NCBI GenBank assembly: GCA_963751795.1
Contig: CAVVVI010000002.1
Location: forward strand, 186,001-250,000
DNA length: 64,000 bases
Reading direction: 5' to 3'
Source of the DNA: BOG-908 sp963751795
GTDB lineage: Bacteria > Pseudomonadota > Alphaproteobacteria > Acetobacterales > Acetobacteraceae
Notes under the pieces: model-generated
Seen by the model: only the letters and a program-made list of their open reading frames with translations
Database searches by the model: none
Told to the model about the DNA's origin: nothing
Part shown: one piece after another, positions 45,058-52,055 of the stretch
How positions within the stretch are numbered: the first letter of the stretch is position 1
Layout of the letters: each line of letters opens with the position of its first letter
Made by a program: the position numbers and the translations under genes

Positions 45058-46218
45058 CTACCCAACGCGCGCATGCTCCGCACACCCCGCCAGAAACCCC
45101 GCAATCGTGCGATGGAAATCCGGCTCGTCCAGCAGGAACGCGTCGTGCCCACGATCCGTCGCGATCTCCACGAAACTCACGTTCGCCGCTGCGCGGTTCA
45201 GCGCGCGGGCCATCGCGCGCGATTGCGCGGTGGGGAACAGCCAGTCAGACGTGAAGCTCACCAGGCAGAACCGCGTGCGCGTGCCGGCGAAGGCGGCCGA
45301 CAGATCGCCGTCGTGCTCGGCCGCGAGGTCGAACCAGTCCATCGCGCGCGTCACGGTCAGGTATGAGTTCGCATCGAACCGCCGCACGAAGCTGCTGCCC
45401 TGGTGGCGCAGATAGCTTTCCACCTCGAACACGTCGCCGAACACGCTGGCGGCGTCGGCGGCCGCGATGGGTGCCGCGGCATCGCGCCTTGTCTTGCGGC
45501 CGAACTTGCGTGTCAGCGCCTCTTCGGAAAGGTAGGTGATGTGCGCCATCATGCGCGCCACGGCCAGGCCGCGCGCCGGCACGCGGCCCTCCGCCCAATA
45601 GCGGCCACCGCAGAAATCCGGGTCGGCGGCAATGGCCTGGCGGCTCACCTCGTTGAAGGCGATGTTCTGCGCGGAATGATACGCGGCCGTGGCGATCGGG
45701 ATCGCGGCGAACACGCGGTCGGGGAAGGTGGCGGCCCATTGCAGCACCTGCATGCCGCCCATCGAGCCGCCGACCACCGCGAACAGCCGCTCGACGCCCA
45801 GCCGCGCCATGAGCATCTGCTGCGCGCGCACCATGTCGCGCAGCGTCACTGGCGGAAAATCGGTGCCCCACACCGTGCCGTCGGCGCGCAGGCTGCGCGG
45901 GCCGGTGCTGCCCATGCAGCCGCCCAGCACGTTGCTGCACACCACGAAGAAGCGGTCGGTATCGATCGGCAGGCCCGGCCCCACCAGGCTATCCCACCAG
46001 CCCGGCTTGCCGGTGACGGGGTGCGGCTCGGCTACATACTGGTCGCCGGTCAGCGCATGGCAGATCAGGATGGCGTTGGAAGCGGCGGCGTTCAGCGTGC
46101 CGTAGGTGCGATAGGCCAGGCGCAGCTCGCCCAGCGCCTGGCCGCAATCGAGCATGAGGCCGCCGGCAAAGGTCGCGTGCTGGTGGGCGGCTTCCGGCAG
46201 GGCGGGCGCGGTGTCCAT
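45058..46218 (-). CDS. metX: Homoserine O-acyltransferase (MetX)
   Basis: 386 residues, alpha/beta-hydrolase fold. Nucleophile S152 in VGGSMGGMQVLQWA, Asp in FTSDWLFPT, His in GHDAFLLDEP, with CHALTGDQY and GCMGSTGPRS near the oxyanion hole. It acylates homoserine in methionine synthesis; acetyl versus succinyl donor cannot be settled from sequence alone, though MetX-type enzymes usually use acetyl-CoA. Start ATG 46218 chosen for family fit. Upstream is the copper gene (63 bases); no SAM riboswitch was found there. Confidence 0.95.
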   Translation of the reverse strand: MDTAPALPEAAHQHATFAGGLMLDCGQALGELRLAYRTYGTLNAAASNAILICHALTGDQYVAEPHPVTGKPGWWDSLVGPGLPIDTDRFFVVCSNVLGGCMGSTGPRSLRADGTVWGTDFPPVTLRDMVRAQQMLMARLGVERLFAVVGGSMGGMQVLQWAATFPDRVFAAIPIATAAYHSAQNIAFNEVSRQAIAADPDFCGGRYWAEGRVPARGLAVARMMAHITYLSEEALTRKFGRKTRRDAAAPIAAADAASVFGDVFEVESYLRHQGSSFVRRFDANSYLTVTRAMDWFDLAAEHDGDLSAAFAGTRTRFCLVSFTSDWLFPTAQSRAMARALNRAAANVSFVEIATDRGHDAFLLDEPDFHRTIAGFLAGCAEHARVG

Positions 46219-46281
46219 CGGAAAAGCTGCATAGGCGGGCGGGCGCGGGTGCACAAGAAAGCGAGGCACATGCAAGCCGCG

Positions 46282-48093
46282 CTACATCTTCATGCCGGGG
46301 TCCATGTCCATGTCCATGTCCATCGCCGGGCGCGTCAGTGGCAGCGGCGCCGCCGCGACCGGGCCGATCTGCGCCCGCAACGCCGCCGCGTTCGGGCCCG
46401 CCTGCCGCAGCCAGCCATTCGCATCGATCAGCACGGCGCCTGCCCCGGGCGCGGCGATCGCGTAGGCGCCCGCCGCCTCGGCTACGGCTGACCGGCAGGC
46501 CGTATCGCCCGCCAGCCCGACCATGCGCACGCCCGGCATCGCATCGGCCGCGGTCGGCGCACCCAGCACCAGCAGCACCGGCGCGCCCCGCAGCGCGGAC
46601 AGGCTGCGGACGCTGCCGCACTCCAGCGGCAGGTCGGGCGCCTGCATCTGCGTGCCCCAGCGGCCGGCCGCATCCAGCGTGCGGCCGCCATTATGGGCGC
46701 GCACATAGTCGATCAGCGCCCAGCGGTCGCTGTCGGCGAGGGCGGGAAAACCAGGCATTGCCGGCTTGCCGTCCGGTGCGGCAATGCCGTGGGTCAGCCA
46801 CCAGAACATTTCGCCGTCGCTGTGCATCCACAGATGCGGCGCATTCAGGTTCTCCGGCGGCACGGCCAGGGCATGCGCGGCCGGGCCGTCGCCGCCACCG
46901 CCGGCACCGTGGCACACCGCGCAATGGGCGGAGTACAGCCGCGATCCGGCCACGATGGCGGTGGCCGAAAAGCCGGTGGGCGAGGCGTAGAAGGCGGTGG
47001 GCACCGCCGGCACCGCCAGAGGTGCCAGATGCGGAACGCAGGCGGCCATCAGCAGCAGCGCGCCGCCGGCGGCGGCCAGGGCGGGCCAGCGGCGGCGGCG
47101 CAGCAGCACGGCGGCGGCCAGCAGCGCCAGGCCGGCTGCCAGGCCGGCGGTGGCCCAGCCTACCTCGCGAGCGATGTCGCCATCGGCGCGCACCGCTTCC
47201 AGGCTGGGCAGCCAGCCGAACGGCCACACGGGCTGGACGTGCATGGCGGGCTGCAATTCGGTCAGCACGGCGGCCGCCGCCAGCACAGCCAGGCCCAGTG
47301 CGACTTCCAGCATGATGGCGGCCCGCAGCCGGCCGATCGCGGCCGCGCCTTGCCCCAGCCTCGGCGTCAGCCCGATGCGGTTGCGCGCGGCCAGCGCGAT
47401 CAGCACGGCGAACAGCACGATCTTGAGGCAGGCCATCCAGCCATAGGCGGTGCCCACCAGCCCGGGCACATTCACCACCAGCAGGCGCGCCTGCACGGTG
47501 GCGGTGGCGAGCAGGGCGGCCACGCAGGCGATGCCAAGGCGGGAGAACCGGCGTGCCGCTGCGGCGGCCATGGCGGGCGATGCGGTCCGCAGCACCAGCA
47601 GCAGCGCCGGCAGCCCGCCCAGCCACAGCCCGGCCGCCAGCAGATGCACCGCCGAGGCGGCCAGCAGCCAGCCCAAGCCGTCCATCGCCATGGCATGGCT
47701 GTGCCCGGCCTGCAGCAGCAGCGCGGTCACGCCAAGCAAGGCGGCCAGCCGGAAGCGATGGGCGGCCAGGGCCGCGCCGGCGGCGGTCAGCAGCACCAGC
47801 CGGCCGGCCAGCAGGTGGCCGAAGCGCGTGGCCGAGAGCACCGACCCCACATCGCCGGGCGAGAGCCCGCCCGCCATGTCGCGCGTCTGCGCCAGCAGCC
47901 AGGCCAGCGCGCCCGCCAGGGCCAGGGCGACCGCGGCCAGGCCCAGCCGGCGCAGCGCCGCCTGCGGCGCGCCGGGCGGGCGGATCGCCGCCGCATAGAC
48001 GAGGCTGCCCGCGGCGGCCACCAGGCCGACCACGGAGAGCAGGCGGAAGCTTGCCAGAAGCAGCCCGCCTTCGAGATCGAAAGGCGGGATCAC
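46282..48093 (-). CDS. CopD-cytochrome c-thioredoxin-like fusion protein
   Basis: 603 residues. Residues 1 to about 350 are a polytopic CopD-type copper-import domain (FGHLLAGRLVLL, HLLAAGLWLGGLPALLL). A class I cytochrome c domain follows, with haem site C391-A-V-C394-H395 and axial Met near 446 (AMPGFPAL). Residues about 490-585 look thioredoxin/SCO-like (APDLPLECGSVRSLSALRG; VLIDANGWLR) but lack CxxC. The tail MDMDMDMDPGMKM (591-603) is a plausible copper-binding Met/Asp motif. It overlaps copC by 4 bases. Copper uptake or delivery to the respiratory chain is the likely role. Confidence 0.87.
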   Translation of the reverse strand: MIPPFDLEGGLLLASFRLLSVVGLVAAAGSLVYAAAIRPPGAPQAALRRLGLAAVALALAGALAWLLAQTRDMAGGLSPGDVGSVLSATRFGHLLAGRLVLLTAAGAALAAHRFRLAALLGVTALLLQAGHSHAMAMDGLGWLLAASAVHLLAAGLWLGGLPALLLVLRTASPAMAAAAARRFSRLGIACVAALLATATVQARLLVVNVPGLVGTAYGWMACLKIVLFAVLIALAARNRIGLTPRLGQGAAAIGRLRAAIMLEVALGLAVLAAAAVLTELQPAMHVQPVWPFGWLPSLEAVRADGDIAREVGWATAGLAAGLALLAAAVLLRRRRWPALAAAGGALLLMAACVPHLAPLAVPAVPTAFYASPTGFSATAIVAGSRLYSAHCAVCHGAGGGGDGPAAHALAVPPENLNAPHLWMHSDGEMFWWLTHGIAAPDGKPAMPGFPALADSDRWALIDYVRAHNGGRTLDAAGRWGTQMQAPDLPLECGSVRSLSALRGAPVLLVLGAPTAADAMPGVRMVGLAGDTACRSAVAEAAGAYAIAAPGAGAVLIDANGWLRQAGPNAAALRAQIGPVAAAPLPLTRPAMDMDMDMDPGMKM

Positions 48094-48434
48094 TTGGCGA
48101 CGGTGAAGCGGTAGGACCCCTGGGTGCGATGCGTATCCACCGAGACGGCCTGCCAGGTAACGGTGTAGGTGCCGGCCGCCAGCGCGCCCACCGGCACCAG
48201 CAGGCGCGCGGGATCGGCCGGATCGGCATGCGGCGCGCCGCCGGCCACCGAGGCGCCGGCTGCATCGGTGACGGTCACCTTGCTGAACCGCGGCTCGATC
48301 GCCTCGTCGAAGCGTAGTTGTAGCTCCGCCGGCGCGGCGGCCACCGTGCTGCCCACCGGCGGCACCGCCTGGTCGAGCTGCGCGTGCGCCAGGGCGGCGC
48401 CGGGCAACAGGCAGAGCAGAACGAGCGTTCTCAT
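48090..48434 (-). CDS. copC: CopC copper-binding protein (minus-strand locus)
   Basis: 114 residues. Signal peptide ends at LAHA; mature His17 is the N-terminal copper ligand, with D100 and H102 (VDTHRTQG) completing the Cu(II) site. PVGSTVAAAPAELQLRFDE is typical CopC. It delivers periplasmic copper to the CopD-like protein encoded just downstream with a 4-base overlap. Confidence 0.9.
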   Translation of the reverse strand: MRTLVLLCLLPGAALAHAQLDQAVPPVGSTVAAAPAELQLRFDEAIEPRFSKVTVTDAAGASVAGGAPHADPADPARLLVPVGALAAGTYTVTWQAVSVDTHRTQGSYRFTVAK

Positions 48435-48456
48435 GGCGCCTCCCCGGCGATGCTGC

Positions 48457-49437
48457 CTACCAGTCGGCAATCGGCCTGCCCAGCGAGTTGGGCAGCAGAT
48501 CGTCGAGGAAAAGGTGGAGCTGCAGGATGACGCCGACATTGCTGCCGGCCGCCTTGTTGCCCGGTATCAGCGCTTCCAGCCCCACCTGGTAGGCGCGGCC
48601 GAGCCAGATCGCGCCCGGCGCCACCGTGAACTGCGCCGGCTGGTTGCCGGGCGAGGCGGCGGGCGACGACCACGCTACTTCGACCAGCGGCACCAGATGG
48701 CGGAAGAACGGCGCCATGCCGGTGTCGCGCACCTGCGACTGCAGATAGGGGATGCTGTACTGCAGCGAGAAGCCGCCGGACCAGCGGTTGGCGTAACCGT
48801 TATTGAACTGCGTAACCGCGGCCGCCCCCGCGCCGATGGTGGTGAGCGAGGCCGGGGGTGGCGGGGCGACAGATTTCAGCTCGCGGTCGGCCACGCTGTA
48901 GCTCAGCTCGCCCGTCACCGCGAAGGGCCGCAGCGCCTGCACCGGCAGGTCGCCCAAACCCTTGCCGAGATAGATCGTGGGGGCCGTGGCGCCATATTCG
49001 GCAGCGCCGACATGCGCGGTGCCGGTGTGGCCGAAAGTCCGGATCACACCCAGCGAGACGATCAGCTCGTGCGGTGCATCGACCAGCACGGTGCCCTTGC
49101 CGGTGACCACGAGGTTCTGCCAGCCGGTGCGCGTCTTGTCGTGTTCGGTGTGCGCCACCGTGAAGCTGTCGTTCAGCACGAAGCCGATGTTGCGTGTGAT
49201 GCGCTTGTCGTATTCGAGGCCGAGATTGACAGTCTCCACCGGGCCCGGCCCGCCCTGGGCGCCGCTGCGCTGCTCGTTGAACTGCGGCAGCGTCGCCTCG
49301 TCGGCCACGCCGGGATCATCCAGCGTGAGGGTGACGGGGAACACACGCGCACCCGCGATGGCGTGCGCCAGCGCGGCTTGCGGCGCGGCACATAGCAGCG
49401 CGGCGGCGCAGGCGGAGCGGGGCAAGGCAACGGACAT
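48457..49437 (-). CDS. Predicted outer-membrane beta-barrel protein linked to copper genes
   Basis: 326 residues. A signal peptide (cleavage after LAHA) precedes alternating strands rich in aromatic girdle residues (VNLGLEYDKRITRNIGFVLN, NRWSGGFSLQYSIPYLQSQV, IWLGRAYQVGLEALIP), as in outer-membrane barrels. No family recognised with certainty. It lies 22 bases upstream of copC in the same direction; a copper- or substrate-related porin is inferred from context only. Confidence 0.7.
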   Translation of the reverse strand: MSVALPRSACAAALLCAAPQAALAHAIAGARVFPVTLTLDDPGVADEATLPQFNEQRSGAQGGPGPVETVNLGLEYDKRITRNIGFVLNDSFTVAHTEHDKTRTGWQNLVVTGKGTVLVDAPHELIVSLGVIRTFGHTGTAHVGAAEYGATAPTIYLGKGLGDLPVQALRPFAVTGELSYSVADRELKSVAPPPPASLTTIGAGAAAVTQFNNGYANRWSGGFSLQYSIPYLQSQVRDTGMAPFFRHLVPLVEVAWSSPAASPGNQPAQFTVAPGAIWLGRAYQVGLEALIPGNKAAGSNVGVILQLHLFLDDLLPNSLGRPIADW

Positions 49438-49588
49438 CTCCGGCTGATCCTGGCGGTGGCGTGCGGACCTGGCCGCGTGCCGCAACTTAGGGCGCCGATG
49501 GCAGCCTGCGAAGGCCGGGCCGGGCTGTCATGCCTCGCCGCCGGCCATCGAGAGCCGGCGGTGGAGGCGGCGGCCCGGCCCGCTACCC

Positions 49589-49720
49589 TCAGTAGACGGC
49601 GCAGCGCGCCGGGTGCAGGCCGCCATACGGGCCCACATAGCCGGGGCGACAGGCGGCGACGCAGCCGCCCAGGCTGATTGCGGTGCCCAGCAGAATCACG
49701 GTGGCCAGAAAACGGCGCAT
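49589..49720 (-). CDS. Small putative lipoprotein
   Basis: 43 residues. Signal sequence MRRFLATVILLGTAISLGGC with a plausible lipobox (LGGC, Cys20), then VAACRPGYVGPYGGLHPARC. The short mature part has cysteines and Gly/Pro/Tyr. Independent coding support is limited to the convincing lipobox and position. Located between the two divergent copper loci. Confidence 0.6.
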   Translation of the reverse strand: MRRFLATVILLGTAISLGGCVAACRPGYVGPYGGLHPARCAVY

Positions 49721-49862
49721 GGTCGGTATCCCTGTTCTCGTTGCACGGGCCTCATACGCGGCGGATGTGACGCCTTCAGGGCAGGCCCGCAACGGAATGC
49801 AACAGTTTGGCGCCCGCCCGCCGCTGGGCTACACCGCGCTCCCACCGATGCCGAGAGCCACC

Positions 49863-50222
49863 ATGCGCCTGCTCGCCTGCCTTGTTGCCTGCCTGGCGCT
49901 GACCGGCGCGCGCCCTGCGGCGGCGCATGCGATCCTGATCGACAGCACGCCGGCGCCGCTGGGCCACGTGCCAGCCGGCCACCTCGCGCTCGTGCTGCGC
50001 TACAACAGCCGCATCGATGCCGGGCGTTCCAAGCTGGTGCTGCATGCAGGGCCCACCGAAACGCGACTGACACTGGCCGCCGGCCCGCGGCCGGACGTGC
50101 TACAGGCCGGGCTGGATCTCGCACCCGGCGACTACGTGCTGGCCTGGCAGGTGCTGGCCACCGACGGGCATATCACCCGCGGCCGGGTGCCCTTCACCGT
50201 AGATGCGGCGGGCGGCCACTGA
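49863..50222 (+). CDS. copC: CopC copper-binding protein (plus-strand locus)
   Basis: 119 residues. Signal peptide ending AAAHA with mature His22 as the N-terminal copper ligand; D101 and H103 in ATDGHITRGR complete the site. PAGHLALVLRYNSRIDAGRS is the CopC core. The product pairs with the CopD gene that overlaps or abuts its 3' end. Paralogous to the minus-strand copC. Confidence 0.88.
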   Translation: MRLLACLVACLALTGARPAAAHAILIDSTPAPLGHVPAGHLALVLRYNSRIDAGRSKLVLHAGPTETRLTLAAGPRPDVLQAGLDLAPGDYVLAWQVLATDGHITRGRVPFTVDAAGGH

Positions 50223-51864
50223 GGTGAACCGCCTGGTCGACCTGATCGGCTATCTCGGCATCCTGCTGCACGGGCTGGTGATCGTCAGCCAGTCCATGGC
50301 GCTCGGCGGTATGCTGTTCCTGGTACTGCTGGCCCGCCCCTTCGCTGCCCAGCTCGGGCCGGCGGTGGTGGCCCGCACGGCCGCCATCGCCGCCTGGAGT
50401 GCGGCTGCCCTGGTGGGCGTGGAAGCGATCAATGTCGGGCTGCAGACCGCCGTGCTGGTATCCACCGTGGAGCTACCGATCGGCAATGTGCTCGCCGCCA
50501 ATTTCGCGGTGGCCGGCATCGTCAAGGCTGCCGCGGCCGCCGGCCTCGCGCTGCTGCTGTGGCGCGGAGCTGCCGCACCGTGGCTGCTGGGCGCCGGCGC
50601 CGTGGAACTGGCGGCCGCCACGCTGACCACCCACGCCGCCGCGCGGCTGGACAACAATGTGCTGCTGCTGGGCGTCGAAGCGCTGCACCAGCTCGGCGCG
50701 GCCATCTGGATCGGCGGCATTCCCTGCTTCGTCATGGCGCTGGCCCGCCTGCACGATGGCGGCGCGCTGCGCCTGGTGGGCGCCCGCTTCTCCCGCCTGT
50801 CGATGGCGGGCGTCGCCTGCATCCTGGCCAGCGGGCTGACCATGAGCGTGTTCTACATCGGCAGCTGGGCCGGGCTGTACGGCACCGCCTATGGCGTGAT
50901 GGTGGGCGCCAAGATCGGCATGTTCGCCATGCTGCTCGGCCTCGGCGCGGCGAACTTCCTGGTGACCGAACGCCTGCGGCGCGACCCCACTACGCCCGTG
51001 CTGCGCCTGCGCCGCTTTGCCGAGGTGGAGATCGGCATCGGCTTTACCGTGTTCTTCGCCGCCGCCTCGCTGACCTCGGTGCCGCCGGCGATCGATCTGA
51101 CCACCGACCGCGCCACCTGGCACGAGATCGTGGCGCGCGACCTCTCGCCGCGCCTGCCCACGCTGGTCTCGCCCGACCACGCCCGGCTGGGCATCCCCGC
51201 GCTGCAGGCGCAGCTGGACGCCGAAGCGCGGGCCCGCGCCGCCGAGCCGCGCGCGGCCTTCGTGGAGGGCAGCGGCGAGCTGCCGCCGCGCAACGCCGAC
51301 GATATCGCCTGGTCGGAATACAACCACCATTGGGCCGGGCTGTTCGTGCTGGCCATCGGCCTGCTGGCGCTGCTGAACCAGGCCGGCGTGCGCTGGGCGC
51401 GGCACTGGCCGCTGGTGTTCCTCGGCCTCTCCGCCTTCCTGTTCCTGCGATCCGACCCCGAAGTATGGCCGCTGGGCGATATCGGGCTGATCGAATCGCT
51501 GCGCGACGCCGAAGTGGTGCAGCACCGGCTGTTCGCGCTGCTGCCGCTGCTGTTCGGCGCCTTCGAATGGTGCGTGCGCACCGGGCGGCTGCGCAGCCGG
51601 GCCGCTGCCCAGGTGTTTCCGCTGGTATGCGCCGGCGGTGGCGCGCTGCTGCTGACCCACAACCATACGATCGCCAACGTGAAGGACGCGCTGCTGATCG
51701 AATTCACCCACACGCCGCTGGCACTGGCCTCGATTGCCGCCGGCTGGGCGCGGTGGCTGGAGCTGCGGCTGCCGGCCGGGCGCACGGCGCGGGTGGCGGG
51801 GTGGGTGTGGCCGTGGTGTTTTGTTGCGATCGGGTTGTTGTTGGTGTTTTATCGGGAGGCGTAG
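50203..51864 (+). CDS. copD: CopD family copper-resistance/uptake membrane protein
   Basis: 553 residues. About eight transmembrane segments with CopD features (LHQLGAAIWIGGIPCFVMAL, MVGAKIGMFAMLLGLGAANF), then a large periplasmic loop and a C-terminal membrane region with TH-rich elements (LTHNHTIANVKDALLIEFTH). Start ATG 50203 overlaps copC by 20 bases; GTG 50224, just after the copC stop, is a realistic alternative. Element E follows within 10 bases of the stop. Confidence 0.88.
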   Translation: MRRAATEVNRLVDLIGYLGILLHGLVIVSQSMALGGMLFLVLLARPFAAQLGPAVVARTAAIAAWSAAALVGVEAINVGLQTAVLVSTVELPIGNVLAANFAVAGIVKAAAAAGLALLLWRGAAAPWLLGAGAVELAAATLTTHAAARLDNNVLLLGVEALHQLGAAIWIGGIPCFVMALARLHDGGALRLVGARFSRLSMAGVACILASGLTMSVFYIGSWAGLYGTAYGVMVGAKIGMFAMLLGLGAANFLVTERLRRDPTTPVLRLRRFAEVEIGIGFTVFFAAASLTSVPPAIDLTTDRATWHEIVARDLSPRLPTLVSPDHARLGIPALQAQLDAEARARAAEPRAAFVEGSGELPPRNADDIAWSEYNHHWAGLFVLAIGLLALLNQAGVRWARHWPLVFLGLSAFLFLRSDPEVWPLGDIGLIESLRDAEVVQHRLFALLPLLFGAFEWCVRTGRLRSRAAAQVFPLVCAGGGALLLTHNHTIANVKDALLIEFTHTPLALASIAAGWARWLELRLPAGRTARVAGWVWPWCFVAIGLLLVFYREA

Positions 51865-51867
51865 GAA

Positions 51868-52033
51868 AGGAAGGCCTTCTTTTTTAAAAAAAAGAAGCAA
51901 AAAACTTTTGCTCCCACGCTGGCCCGCCGGTGCGGCCCGGCCCTGCCAACGCGCACGGCTGCAGCACCGCCCCGGCCTGTGCCGCGGGCAATAAGACAAA
52001 AGTTTTTTGGTTCTTTTTTTCAAAAAAGAACCC
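51868..52033. repeat. AT-rich nested palindromic element, copy E
   Basis: Left arm GGAAGGCCTTCTTTTTTAAA with AAAAAGAAGC, then AAAAAACTTTTG; the longest core (about 85 bases) starting CTCCCACGCTGGCCC as in copy D and containing CCAACGCGCACGGC; right arm CAAAAGTTTTTTGGTTCTTT continuing into CAAAAAAGAACC. It fills the gap between copD and the hydrolase gene, both on the plus strand. Confidence 0.87.
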
Positions 52034-52055
52034 TTCCTTCCCTTCGGAGACCACA

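Noticed and set aside
46219..46281. Possible SAM-II riboswitch before metX
   Set aside because: Alphaproteobacterial met genes often carry one, but the 63-base gap lacks the conserved pseudoknot sequence blocks, so I do not support it.
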